The notes below the pieces were generated by a model that saw only the letters and a program-made list of their open reading frames with translations, made no database searches and had not been told where the DNA came from. From Companilactobacillus versmoldensis DSM 14857 = KCTC 3814 (GTDB lineage: Bacteria; Bacillota; Bacilli; Lactobacillales; Lactobacillaceae), in the NCBI RefSeq assembly GCF_001434295.1, contig NZ_AZFA01000011.1, forward strand, positions 1 to 64,000: 64,000 nt of DNA, read 5' to 3'. This document shows positions 1-8,224 of the stretch, in pieces. A program made the translations under genes and the position numbers. Each line of letters opens with the position of its first letter. Positions within the stretch are counted from its first letter, which is position 1.

Positions 1-96
1 ACGATTTGACTTAGAGCCAAACTCACACGTTATGAATTTGCGATTCGATTCAATTTGTTAAAGAAACTAATGAAAATGATCAATGGCCACTGAATC

Positions 97-201
97 CTAC
101 TTTTTAGCAGTCATTTTGTCATAGAAATTAAAGGCACAGCCCAAAACGTCGCCGCCAAATGAGCCGATAAATGAACCTAACTTTGTTTGTAATTTAAACA
201 T
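97..201 (-). CDS. 34-aa hydrophobic/glycine-rich peptide, unknown
   Basis: Small ORF of 34 codons with a good gene signature. AAGGAG (211-216) lies 9 nt before the ATG, and a promoter with TTGCTT (265-270), a 17-nt spacer and TACAAT (242-247) lies upstream on the same strand. The peptide has a cationic N-terminus, a central stretch reading GSFIGSFGGDVLGCAF with glycine-zipper spacing and one Cys, and a KK end. It has no leader, no double-glycine cleavage site and no lipobox. It could be a leaderless bacteriocin-like or modulin-like amphipathic peptide, or a small membrane-associated protein; nothing nearby decides this. I do not recognise the family. Expression is well supported; function is not. 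Confidence 0.5.
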   Translation of the reverse strand: MFKLQTKLGSFIGSFGGDVLGCAFNFYDKMTAKK

Positions 202-241
202 GAATTTTCACTCCTTCAACCTGAAATCACTTAACAAATAT

Positions 242-270
242 ATTGTAAACATAATTCTGAATGAAAGCAA
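242..270 (-). promoter_or_regulatory. Sigma-A promoter of the 34-aa ORF
   Basis: On the minus strand, TTGCTT and TACAAT are separated by exactly 17 nt. The predicted start is near 235, giving a leader of about 35 nt that carries the AAGGAG ribosome binding site. Confidence 0.5.
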
Positions 271-361
271 TTACATTATCTATATAATGGGAATTAAATC
301 AAAAATAACTAGATTACCAAAAATATTTTCACAGATACTTAATCATTTTCAAATAAAATAA

Positions 362-410
362 AAAGTTGTCACAAATTAAGATTTTTTCCTAACTTATGGC
401 AACTTTTTTA
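362..410 (-). terminator. Terminator of the eno-ATPase transcript
   Basis: Inverted repeat AAAGTTGYC / GGCAACTTT with an imperfect inner TTAAG/CTTA pairing. A T-run on the minus strand follows the ATPase stop codon. The loop is long, so the fold is only moderately convincing. Confidence 0.5.
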
Positions 411-413
411 AAT

Positions 414-2687
414 TTATTTAGAGCTCTGATAAAACATTCTTTTTAGATAATCGTTTAGCAAAGTGAATACTAGGCATAAAACTAAAGTCAAGCCTAAATA
501 ACTGACAGGCACTGGATCAGTCACAAATCCAAAAGAACCGATCAGGGTTGCAACCACGACATTTGCTAGCACAACGTAAGAAACGATTTTACTGGGTGCT
601 AAGGACCACATTTGATCTCTTGTTCGACTTAATAAAATCGTTCCCATCGCTGAATATATCAAGTAACAGAAAAGAATAGTACTGATCTGACCATGATTCA
701 AATTCGACATCGTCATTAAAAAGGCAAACATCCCAAAGCCGAGAATTAGCCAACTCACTGTCAAAATTGATGACAATTTCGTTAGTTTCAATATATTCCA
801 AGTTTCCGGTCGACGTATAACTTTGACGTTGTCTGTTCCTAATGTCAACGTCACGCAATCATTTAAGATAACGATCAAAACTATCAAACTCAAAGAAACT
901 GGGAAAAACCGGGCTGATAAGTAACCAAATGTCAACAATAACGATAACTGTGCTGTCCGTGCCAATTTAGTGATCACCCAGGTCATCATTCGTTGATAAA
1001 CTCGATGTCCTGAATCGATCACCATCAGGATTCCCAATAACGATGAATGCGTCAAAATGATTCTTGCAGCCGTTTTGGCAATGTCTGTCGCGGTATTGAT
1101 TGCGATACCTACATTAGCTTTTTTCAATGCTGGTGCATCATTGACGCCATCACCGGTCATCCCAACGGTATGGCCTTGTTGCTGAAGTAATTCGACCATT
1201 GCTAATTTTTCTTTTGGATAAACACTAGCTACCCCTGCATACGATAATGGATCAGCCTTTGCTTGTTCAAAACTAGTGACCTTTCCAGTCAATCCAACGC
1301 CTTGGGCAACAGCGCTGGCAGTTGGAATAGTATCACCAGTAATCATTAACGGCGTAACTCCAGCTTTTTTAATTTCCTGAATAAACTTAACGCTATCGGT
1401 TTTTAGTTGATCTTTAAAAGCTAACAACCCGATCACTTGTCCATCCAGCTTGACTACCAATACTTGTAGTCCTGTTTCAGTTAATTCAATGAACTTTTGA
1501 TAACACGATGAATGTACATCTAACAAAGCCTTGGGTGATCCTTTGACCAATACTTGATTAGTTTTTAAAATCGCTTTAGAACTTTTCAAAGCCGGATCAA
1601 AGGGATCAAAATCACTGATCGGCAAGGCCTTGATTTTTTCTGTTTTGCTCTTGGCACCAATCGCTAAATCTAAAGCATTACCACCGCTTACGTCACTAAC
1701 ACATAAAGCATATTGCAGTAACTGCCTTTCGGTTAAATTTTCAATTGGAATGATTTTGGTCAAGATCGGCTTATTTTCAGTCAGCGTACCGGTTTTATCA
1801 ACTAAGAGAACGTCCATACTAGCGGCCTCTTGGATACCTGATAACCCACTAACTAAGATATGTTTGTTAGCCAATCTTTTAGCTTCAACAGAATTGGCGA
1901 CATCAAAGCTTGATGGCATGGACACCGGAATCGTAGCTACGAATAAAATTACGATGAATGGCAACAATGATAATATTCGTTCATGATTTATCAAAGCTGC
2001 AACGACCAAAATCAACGCTAAGACAATATCCAAATAAGCTAGATACTTAACTACTTTAAACAAAATATTTTGGAGTTGTCCTGGAGTTTCGTTCTGACGA
2101 ATCAGATTCGTAGTTTGTCCATAACTGCTGTGCGTACCTGTTTTGGTTACTACACCATAAGCATTTCCTTCAACTACGGTCGAATTAGTATAAATGTCGT
2201 CATCTTTTTGCTTGACGACCGCTTGGGACTCACCTGTGATAATAGCTTGATTAACAGTGAGCGCACCGGTGACTATTCGGCAATCAGCTGGAATAACTGA
2301 ACCAACTGTCAAATGCAACAAGTCATCTGGAACTAAATTTCTGGCAGAAATCATCTGCCATTGACCATCCCGCTTGGTATTTGTGGAAATGGTCAGTTGA
2401 TCATCTAAAAATTTCAAGGAGCGGGCTGTTTTGGACTCTTGAATGGCGCCATCGAGTGCTGAAAAAAGCAAAAGTGCGAAGATGAAGACTACCTGGATGA
2501 AATTGCCTAACAGTAGCTCAATGATCAAAGCTAATTCAATTATCCAAGGGATCGGCCCCCACAGCCTTTTGATTGTCAACTGAAGAAAGGTTCGCTGAAG
2601 TTTGGGAATTTCGTTATAACCAAACTTGGCTCTCTGACTGATAACTTTCGCATTTGTCAGTCCTAAGTGTTCGATTTCTTCATGCAT
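414..2687 (-). CDS. P-type ATPase, type III (proton-pump-like)
   Basis: A 757-aa cation pump of the P3A plasma-membrane H+-ATPase type. An N-terminal cation-ATPase segment is followed by a TM pair, the TGES actuator motif near residue 165, the phosphorylation motif DKTGTLTEN near 297, the hinge GDGVNDAPAL near 515 and about six C-terminal helices. There are no heavy-metal-binding domains and no CPx motif. The ribosome binding site (TAGGAGATAATC) overlaps the enolase stop, and the genes are only 9 nt apart, so this ATPase is co-transcribed with eno under the fluoride riboswitch at 4004-4106. Family knowledge supports H+ extrusion, which could counter the acid load from HF entry; that link is inference. 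Mg2+ or another cation cannot be excluded. Confidence 0.85.
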   Translation of the reverse strand: MHEEIEHLGLTNAKVISQRAKFGYNEIPKLQRTFLQLTIKRLWGPIPWIIELALIIELLLGNFIQVVFIFALLLFSALDGAIQESKTARSLKFLDDQLTISTNTKRDGQWQMISARNLVPDDLLHLTVGSVIPADCRIVTGALTVNQAIITGESQAVVKQKDDDIYTNSTVVEGNAYGVVTKTGTHSSYGQTTNLIRQNETPGQLQNILFKVVKYLAYLDIVLALILVVAALINHERILSLLPFIVILFVATIPVSMPSSFDVANSVEAKRLANKHILVSGLSGIQEAASMDVLLVDKTGTLTENKPILTKIIPIENLTERQLLQYALCVSDVSGGNALDLAIGAKSKTEKIKALPISDFDPFDPALKSSKAILKTNQVLVKGSPKALLDVHSSCYQKFIELTETGLQVLVVKLDGQVIGLLAFKDQLKTDSVKFIQEIKKAGVTPLMITGDTIPTASAVAQGVGLTGKVTSFEQAKADPLSYAGVASVYPKEKLAMVELLQQQGHTVGMTGDGVNDAPALKKANVGIAINTATDIAKTAARIILTHSSLLGILMVIDSGHRVYQRMMTWVITKLARTAQLSLLLTFGYLSARFFPVSLSLIVLIVILNDCVTLTLGTDNVKVIRRPETWNILKLTKLSSILTVSWLILGFGMFAFLMTMSNLNHGQISTILFCYLIYSAMGTILLSRTRDQMWSLAPSKIVSYVVLANVVVATLIGSFGFVTDPVPVSYLGLTLVLCLVFTLLNDYLKRMFYQSSK

Positions 2688-2696
2688 GATTATCTC

Positions 2697-3980
2697 CTAG
2701 TCAAAATCAACATCATTTGGGAAATGAGCCATGAATTCAGTGTTCTCACCTAATTCTTCTTCAATTCTTAGAAGTTGATTGTATTTAGCGAGACGCTCAC
2801 CACGAGCTGGAGCACCTGACTTCAATTGTGAAGCATGTAGTCCAACCGTAAAGTCAGCCAAGAAGCTGTCTTCTGTTTCACCTGAACGGTGAGACATCAT
2901 AGCTGTATAGCCATTCTTGCGGGCTACACGGATAGCTTCGATAGTTTCAGTAACTGTACCAATTTGATTCAATTTGATCAAGAAACTATTTGCCATACCC
3001 TTCTTGATAGCTTTTCTGAACAATTCAGGATTTGTACATACGTTATCGTCAGTGATGATTTGAACTCTCTTGCCATTCTTTTCAGTAAATTTAGCAAAAT
3101 TATCCCAATCATTTTCACCAAATGGATCTTCAACTGAAACAATAGCTGGGTACTTGTCGAGCAATCCTTCATAGTAAGTTGCCATTTCGTCTGGTGAGCA
3201 TTTCTTACCTTCAAACAAATATGAGCCATCATCTTGAGCAAAACTTGAAGCAGCAGCATCAAATGCAATTCCAATCTCTGCACCAGGTTCATAGCCCGCA
3301 TCTTTGATGGCCTTGTTCAATTCATCAACTGCAGCAGCACTAGATGGAAGATCCGGAGCAAATCCACCTTCGTCACCTAAACCAGTTTGAAAACCTTCTT
3401 TTTCAAGATTTTTCTTCAATTGATGATAAACATTGACGATCTTTTCAAAGCCGTCACGGAAGCTGGTACGTTTGATAGGTGTGATCAAGAATTCTTGCAT
3501 ATCGATGCCGTTGTCGGCGTGCTCGCCACCATTGATAACATTATGGAACGTCTGTGGTAGCTCAAGATCAACACCACCTAAATAGCGGTAAACTGGAATC
3601 TTTTCACAGTTTGCAGCTGCACGTACATTGGCCATCGAAACACCTAAAATAGCATTTGCACCTAACTTAGCTTTATTTGGTGTGCCATCAAGATCAATCA
3701 TCATTTGATCGATCTCAGCTTGGTTAAATGGATCTGCTCCATGTAATTTTTCATTGATCAAAGTATTTACATTTTTTACAGCTTTTAAAACGCCCTTACC
3801 ATCAAGACGATCTCCGCCATCGCGAAGTTCAACCGCCTCATTATCACCAGTAGATTTACCAGAAGGAACACTTGCACGTCCTACAATACCGTTGTCTAAA
3901 ATAACATCAGCTTCAACTGTAGGATTACCACGGGAATCAAAAACCTCTCGTGCCTTAACACTTTCAATTTTTACTGCCAT
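2697..3980 (-). CDS. eno: Enolase
   Basis: A 427-aa enolase converting 2-phosphoglycerate to phosphoenolpyruvate in glycolysis. The full family length is present, with the N-terminal capping domain (FDSRGNPTVE at residues 15-24), the GDEGGFAP loop, the Mg-ligand segment SVEDPFGENDW, the catalytic-lysine region SFLIKLNQIGTV and the signature SHRSGETEDSF. The start is set by AAGGGAG at 3988-3994. A fluoride riboswitch with a terminator ends 24 nt upstream of the ATG. Enolase is a classic target of fluoride inhibition, so raising its level when fluoride is sensed makes physiological sense. It is separated from the usual lactobacillar gap-pgk-tpi cluster. Confidence 0.97.
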   Translation of the reverse strand: MAVKIESVKAREVFDSRGNPTVEADVILDNGIVGRASVPSGKSTGDNEAVELRDGGDRLDGKGVLKAVKNVNTLINEKLHGADPFNQAEIDQMMIDLDGTPNKAKLGANAILGVSMANVRAAANCEKIPVYRYLGGVDLELPQTFHNVINGGEHADNGIDMQEFLITPIKRTSFRDGFEKIVNVYHQLKKNLEKEGFQTGLGDEGGFAPDLPSSAAAVDELNKAIKDAGYEPGAEIGIAFDAAASSFAQDDGSYLFEGKKCSPDEMATYYEGLLDKYPAIVSVEDPFGENDWDNFAKFTEKNGKRVQIITDDNVCTNPELFRKAIKKGMANSFLIKLNQIGTVTETIEAIRVARKNGYTAMMSHRSGETEDSFLADFTVGLHASQLKSGAPARGERLAKYNQLLRIEEELGENTEFMAHFPNDVDFD

Positions 3981-4003
3981 AATTGCTCTCCCTTCTTGGT
4001 CAT

Positions 4004-4106
4004 AAAAAAATGACGCCTACTCCAAACGACACCCACCGAGTAGGTCCTTCAAAGTAGACGTCATCAATTACAATCAAGTAATATTTTTGGCGAACGTCAT
4101 CGCCGA
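4004..4106 (-). ncRNA. Fluoride (crcB-type) riboswitch with intrinsic terminator
   Basis: Read on the minus strand. The conserved 5' element GGCGATGACGTTCGCC occupies 4089-4104. A short ATTAC/GTAAT hairpin follows, then the conserved 3' element GATGACGTCTAC (4054-4065). These elements in this order match the fluoride aptamer (Rfam RF01734 class). The 3' element is also the 5' arm of a terminator: ATGACGTCTACT pairs with AGTAGGCGTCAT (4010-4021), followed by T7. This gives a classical mutually exclusive ON switch, in which fluoride-bound aptamer blocks the terminator. It controls eno and the ATPase. The same architecture recurs at 38827-38899. Confidence 0.9.
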
Positions 4107-4289
4107 TTACAAATTCATGGTACCGCTAAGTTCAAAAAATGTGTATCCGATATTTGTAATATAAGTTTATAAATGATGAATATATTTGAAATAAAATATA
4201 AAATTAATCGGTAATCTGGCATTGATATGTCAGTTAATTTTTGAACTATTAATCAATATTAATCCATCCATTTTAGTCAAATTAGATAC

Positions 4290-4327
4290 AAAAAAAGAAA
4301 CCATTTTATTAAAAATAGGTTTCTTTT
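4290..4327 (-). terminator. Terminator downstream of tRNA-Gly
   Basis: GAAACC / GGTTTC stem with an AT-rich loop and T-runs on both strands. It sits just after the tRNA on the minus strand. Confidence 0.7.
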
Positions 4328-4350
4328 CTAAAATCATTAATTAACTTTTA

Positions 4351-4421
4351 AGCGAACTACGGGAATCGAACCCGCGACACTAGCTTGGGAAGCTGGTATT
4401 TTACCATTAAACTAAGTTCGC
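4351..4421 (-). tRNA. tRNA-Gly (CCC)
   Basis: A 7-bp acceptor stem GCGAACT/AGTTCGC with U73 (the glycine discriminator), a D arm, a T arm (GCGGG TTCGATT CCCGT) and the anticodon loop TTCCCAA, whose 34-36 bases are CCC. The anticodon stem CCAGC/GCTAG has one C-A mismatch. No CCA is encoded. It would read GGG. Confidence 0.85.
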
Positions 4422-4589
4422 AAAATCATTTCACAATTACTCATTATACATTAAATTCACCTAAAATGATAAATAAAATTAAAGTATTGGTTCAAATTTG
4501 AATATAAATTGATTTTTTTATCCCGGTAACCTAAAATCAAAGTTAATGATAGCAAGGCTATCGAATATCTTCATTGAGGAGTAAAAGAA

Positions 4590-5087
4590 ATGAAAAAAAC
4601 TATAGTTGCTTTGTTAGCTTTAATTACGCTAATGGGGACTGCATCAATTACTACCGCTTGTTCTAACAATACTAAAACTGAACAAGCTGAAACGCATTCT
4701 GCCAAAAAGATCACTAAATCAGAGATCAAAGGCAAAACTTACGTTGGTGTAAGTAAGGACAACAAAGACCAATATATCTCGTTTTTCGTTGGGGGAAATA
4801 AGCCAATTATCCATAACCAAGTAAGTAAAGACGGTACGAAATCAAATATTTCTTACTACATGAAGAAACCAGCTCCTAAGTTGTCGATCAATAAAGACAA
4901 TCCTAAGAAGTTCAAGATTTCTAAGGGTATGAATATCATGTCCAAACCAGAATTCCACTACAACTTTAAGAAGGTTGGAAAGACCACAATCCAATCAACT
5001 GAAAACAAGCAAGAATGGAAATTGTACAATGGTAGCCAAAAGAGTGCTATCAAACATGTTCAAAAACAAGCTCAAAATCAAAAATAA
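4590..5087 (+). CDS. Small secreted lipoprotein, unknown
   Basis: A 165-aa protein with a signal peptide (KK, then a hydrophobic ALLALITLMGTA core) ending in a lipobox-like TTAC, with Cys at residue 24. The lipobox lacks the usual Leu at -3, so lipidation is likely rather than certain. The mature part is Lys-rich and strongly basic, with no Cys and no recognisable domain. Its short beta-like segments (KGKTYVGVSKDNKDQYISFF and a C-terminal WKLY) resemble small extracytoplasmic beta-barrel lipoproteins. GAGGAG precedes the ATG, and a terminator follows, so it is monocistronic. Function unknown. Confidence 0.75.
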   Translation: MKKTIVALLALITLMGTASITTACSNNTKTEQAETHSAKKITKSEIKGKTYVGVSKDNKDQYISFFVGGNKPIIHNQVSKDGTKSNISYYMKKPAPKLSINKDNPKKFKISKGMNIMSKPEFHYNFKKVGKTTIQSTENKQEWKLYNGSQKSAIKHVQKQAQNQK

Positions 5088-5108
5088 TTTGCTTTTGACC
5101 TAATTCAA

Positions 5109-5143
5109 TAAGGTATCGACATAAGTCGATGCCTTATTTTTTT
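5109..5143 (+). terminator. Terminator of the lipoprotein gene
   Basis: AAGGTATCGAC / GTCGATGCCTT stem with loop ATAA, followed by a T-run. Confidence 0.85.
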
Positions 5144-5146
5144 GAC

Positions 5147-5176
5147 AAAAAAACGACCAGGCAATTTTTGCCTGGC
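5147..5176 (-). terminator. Terminator of glnA
   Basis: GCCAGGCAA / TTGCCTGG stem followed by T7 on the minus strand. It is placed back to back with the lipoprotein terminator. Confidence 0.85.
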
Positions 5177-5205
5177 CGGTTCATCTTAATTGATATTATA
5201 CAAAA

Positions 5206-6534
5206 TTAATATTGGAACATGTAAGTATCTCTTTCCCATTGTGAAACAGTTTGACAATACTTATCCCATTCAGCATTCTTAGCTGTAAACAAGCTGTTTG
5301 TCAATTGCTTACCCAATGACTCTTGAACATACTTATCTTTTCTTAAAGCCTTTAATGAGTTATGCAATGTTGAAGGTAAATCAGTAATTCCAAGTTCCTC
5401 TCTACGTTCGTCTGTCATTGCATAAATATTTTCTTTAACTTCTGGCATCAATTTATAATCACTTGCGAGTCCATCAAGACCAGCATCCAAGATAGCTGCA
5501 ATTGCTAAGTATGGGTTTGTTGTTGGATCAACACTTCTCATTTCTAGACGTTTTGACTTACCTTTGGCAGCTGGTACACGGATCAATGGTGATCTGTTCT
5601 TACTTGACCAAGCAATGTATGTTGGTGCTTCATAACCAGGTACTAGACGTTTGTATGAGTTGACTGTTGGATTATTTACAGCAGTCAAAGCACGGGCGTG
5701 TGTCATTAGACCACTCAAGAATTGCTTAGCAGTTTCTGAAAGCATGTCATCTGTGTCATCAAAGACATTGTCGTCACCTTTGAATAGTGACATATTGATG
5801 TGCATTCCTGAACCGTTGATACCTTGCAATGGCTTTGGCATAAAGGTTGCATATAGTCCATGGCGCTTTGCAACTGTTTTTACTACTAGTTTAAATGTTT
5901 GAATACTATCAGCAGCTGATAAAGCATCTTCATATTTGAAGTCAATTTCTTGCTGACCAGGAGCAACTTCGTGGTGACTGGCTTCGATTTCAAAGCCCAT
6001 CTTTTCAAGAATCATAACAATATCACGACGACAATTTTCACCTAGATCAACAGGTGAAAAATCAAAGTAACTACCATCATCATTTAATTGTAATGTTGGA
6101 CGTCCCTTTTCATCGGTATTGAATAAGAAAAATTCTGGCTCTGGACCAATGTTGAAATTAGAATAGCCCATTCCTTGCATTTTCTTAATGATCCGATTCA
6201 AATTGTAACGAGGGTCACCTTTAAATGGTGTACCGTCTGTTTCATAAATATCACAAATTAGACGAGCTACTTTTCCATGCTCTGATCCCCATGGGAAGAT
6301 CAACCATGTACTTAAATCTGGATGCAACAACATGTCACTCTCTTCAATCCGAGTAAATCCATCGATTGATGAACCATCAAAAGTGATCTTGTTAGCAAGA
6401 ACCTTATCGATTTGTGAAACTGGGACTTCAACGTTTTTGATCATACCATTAATGTCAGTGAACATTAAACAGATGAATTCAACGTTTTCTTCAGTTGCCA
6501 TTTCTTTAATATCTTCTGCAGAATACTTGTGCAT
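5206..6534 (-). CDS. glnA: Glutamine synthetase, type I
   Basis: ATP-dependent synthesis of glutamine from glutamate and ammonium in the cytoplasm. The protein is 442 aa when started at the ATG at 6534 ([12 protein letters not shown]). AAAGGAG lies 7 nt upstream of that codon; an extra 15 upstream in-frame codons have no ribosome site. GS-I landmarks are visible: [55 protein letters not shown] and the C-terminal [11 protein letters not shown]. The length and this C-terminus match the short, non-adenylylated Firmicutes form. Unusually for lactobacilli, no glnR precedes it. A perfect -35 promoter lies at 6618-6646. Confidence 0.96.
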   Translation of the reverse strand: MHKYSAEDIKEMATEENVEFICLMFTDINGMIKNVEVPVSQIDKVLANKITFDGSSIDGFTRIEESDMLLHPDLSTWLIFPWGSEHGKVARLICDIYETDGTPFKGDPRYNLNRIIKKMQGMGYSNFNIGPEPEFFLFNTDEKGRPTLQLNDDGSYFDFSPVDLGENCRRDIVMILEKMGFEIEASHHEVAPGQQEIDFKYEDALSAADSIQTFKLVVKTVAKRHGLYATFMPKPLQGINGSGMHINMSLFKGDDNVFDDTDDMLSETAKQFLSGLMTHARALTAVNNPTVNSYKRLVPGYEAPTYIAWSSKNRSPLIRVPAAKGKSKRLEMRSVDPTTNPYLAIAAILDAGLDGLASDYKLMPEVKENIYAMTDERREELGITDLPSTLHNSLKALRKDKYVQESLGKQLTNSLFTAKNAEWDKYCQTVSQWERDTYMFQY

Positions 6535-6617
6535 CATACCGCTCCTTTTTTGTATATACCAATATTGTTTTGTCGCCAAAAATCGTTACTCCAATAATAA
6601 TTTTTAACAATAAAACG

Positions 6618-6646
6618 ATAATACCAATGTAACATTTAACTGTCAA
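6618..6646 (-). promoter_or_regulatory. glnA promoter
   Basis: TTGACA (6641-6646), 17-nt spacer, TATTAT (6618-6623) on the minus strand. The spacer contains TGTTAC, half of a GlnR-like TGTTA-N7-TAACA site, but the second half is not convincing. Confidence 0.75.
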
Positions 6647-6738
6647 ATTAATATTATAATATTTGAACCATTTCTAATTTAACACGGAATACATCCTAAT
6701 TTTATATAATTTTAGAAAAAAATATTTAGCTATTTCGA

Positions 6739-6812
6739 TTGACGAAAGCAGAATTAACATGTAAATTATACATGCGAACTAAATGTGCAATTATCAAAAT
6801 AATAGTTCGCAT
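6739..6812 (+). promoter_or_regulatory. guaC promoter and inverted PurBox-like pair
   Basis: TTGACG (6739-6744), 17 nt, TAAATT gives a plausible promoter. Downstream, ATGCGAACTA (6772-6781) and its exact inverse TAGTTCGCAT (6803-6812) form an inverted pair of CGAAC cores, as in paired PurBoxes bound by Firmicutes PurR. guaC belongs to the PurR regulon in Bacillus subtilis. The repeat could instead fold in the leader beside the GGAG at 6816-6819. Confidence 0.45.
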
Positions 6813-6832
6813 TTTGGAGTGAATGAATAAAT

Positions 6833-7807
6833 ATGGAAGTATTTGATTACGAGGATATCCAATTGGTTCCGAATAAATGTATTGTTGACAGTCGTTCTGA
6901 TTGTGACACAACAATTAAATTTGGACCCCGAGAATTTAAAATACCGGTCGTACCTGCTAATATGCAGACCGTTATCGATGAAAACTTAGCTGAATACCTA
7001 GCTAAAAACGGTTATTTCTATATTATGCATCGTTTCCAACCAGAGGCTCGAATGGCCTTCGTGGAAAAGATGCAACAAGCCAAGCTATTTTCTTCGATCA
7101 GTTTAGGCATCAAAGATGAAGAGTTTGATTTCATTGATCAATTAAAAGCAAGGAATCTAGTCCCTGAGTACATCACCATTGACGTTGCTCATGGACACAG
7201 CGATCGTGTCATCAGGATGATCAAATATGTTAAAAAACAACTCCCTAAAGCATTTTTGATTGCTGGGAATGTTGGTACACCTGAAGGCGTTCGTGAACTG
7301 GAAAATGCTGGTGCTGATGCCACTAAAGTAGGTATCGGACCTGGACGTGCTTGTATCACCAAAATAAAAACTGGTTTCGGTACTGGTGGTTGGCAACTGG
7401 CCGCTATCAGGCTGTGTGGAAAAGCTGCTAAAAAGCCTATCATTGCCGATGGTGGAATCAGAAATGATGGTGATATTGCAAAATCGATTCGTTTCGGTGC
7501 CAGCATGGTCATGATTGGTTCATTACTAGCTGGACATGAAGAGTCACCTGGCGAAACTATCATCAAAGATGGTGTCAAATATAAGGAATACTTTGGATCG
7601 GCTTCACAATACCAAAAAGGCGTTTATAAGAACGTTGAGGGTAAGAAGATGTTGATCAAATCACGTGGTAATATTGCTGATACTTTACGTGAGATGCATG
7701 AAGATCTTCAATCATCGATCTCATATGCAGGTGGAAATGATCTATCATCCCTGCGTCGTGTTGATTATGTGATCGTACGAAATTCAATTTTTAATGGTGA
7801 TATGTAA
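6833..7807 (+). CDS. guaC: GMP reductase
   Basis: NADPH-dependent reductive deamination of GMP to IMP in purine salvage. The 324-aa length is typical of the bacterial type-2 family. IMPDH/GMPR barrel features are present: YEDIQLVP at the N-terminus, PANMQTVID, the phosphate loop [20 protein letters not shown] and the catalytic-cysteine loop [11 protein letters not shown] (Cys near residue 173). CBS domains are absent, which separates it from IMP dehydrogenase. The ATG follows GGAG at an unusually long 13 nt. A strong terminator ends the unit. Purine-responsive control is inferred from the inverted CGAAC repeat upstream. Confidence 0.95.
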   Translation: MEVFDYEDIQLVPNKCIVDSRSDCDTTIKFGPREFKIPVVPANMQTVIDENLAEYLAKNGYFYIMHRFQPEARMAFVEKMQQAKLFSSISLGIKDEEFDFIDQLKARNLVPEYITIDVAHGHSDRVIRMIKYVKKQLPKAFLIAGNVGTPEGVRELENAGADATKVGIGPGRACITKIKTGFGTGGWQLAAIRLCGKAAKKPIIADGGIRNDGDIAKSIRFGASMVMIGSLLAGHEESPGETIIKDGVKYKEYFGSASQYQKGVYKNVEGKKMLIKSRGNIADTLREMHEDLQSSISYAGGNDLSSLRRVDYVIVRNSIFNGDM

Positions 7808-7816
7808 ATTTAAATA

Positions 7817-7853
7817 CAAAAAAGCTGACGACTGGGTAATCGTCAGCTTTTTT
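7817..7853 (+). terminator. Terminator of guaC
   Basis: AAAGCTGACGA / TCGTCAGCTTT stem followed by T-run; near-perfect. Confidence 0.9.
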
Positions 7854-8099
7854 AATGAATGGGATAGTTCATTGTTCAATTTGACAAACAAGTATAAGTT
7901 CGCTAATCGTAGCTTAGCAGACTGAATACCCCTCCTATCAAATTTAACATTACTGTAACATAATCTAGCAGAATTAAATAGTAAATTCGCTCATTATTTT
8001 ATTATTTTTTCCTATCTCTATGAGGTTTTTATTAGAAACATATCCTACCATGTTCCAACGGTTCTTACAAATTTCAGGGGAGAACCAAACTTCACCTCC
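7854..8099. other. AT-rich intergenic region, nothing convincing
   Basis: I see no supported gene or hairpin terminator here. A plus-strand 71-codon frame beginning near 8020 has no ribosome site and runs antisense to the small ORF at 8100-8222. A GGTTCT/AGAACC inverted repeat lies at about 8060-8085. Confidence 0.5.
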
Positions 8100-8222
8100 T
8101 TACATGAATCTTTTTTTTAGTGAAGACTGTTTTTCTGAATGTTTTGGAACTTTTTTATCATTAGGTAAAAGCAGTAGACCAATTAAGATAAAGAAACTAA
8201 AAATGATCATGAATAGATGCAC
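8100..8222 (-). CDS. 40-aa single-span membrane peptide
   Basis: ORF starting at GTG 8222, immediately after the stop of the GT2 gene (the stop and start regions read TAATAGTG), so translational coupling is likely. An internal ATG at 8210 gives a 36-aa alternative. The sequence is one hydrophobic helix (MIIFSFFILIGLLLL) followed by a basic, Lys/Ser-rich tail. No independent ribosome site is visible. Such tiny single-span proteins often accompany membrane glycosyltransferases, but this one has no family I recognise. Confidence 0.4.
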   Translation of the reverse strand: MHLFMIIFSFFILIGLLLLPNDKKVPKHSEKQSSLKKRFM

Positions 8223-8224
8223 TA

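Noticed and set aside
4112-4129. GCGGTACC near the eno leader as a T-box
   Set aside because: The T-box needs the full AGGTGGTACCGCG-like context with antiterminator; here only a fragment exists, and the fluoride aptamer explains the leader.
6332-6607. Plus-strand 91-codon ORF over the glnA 5' end
   Set aside because: Shadow of glnA in reverse; no ribosome site.
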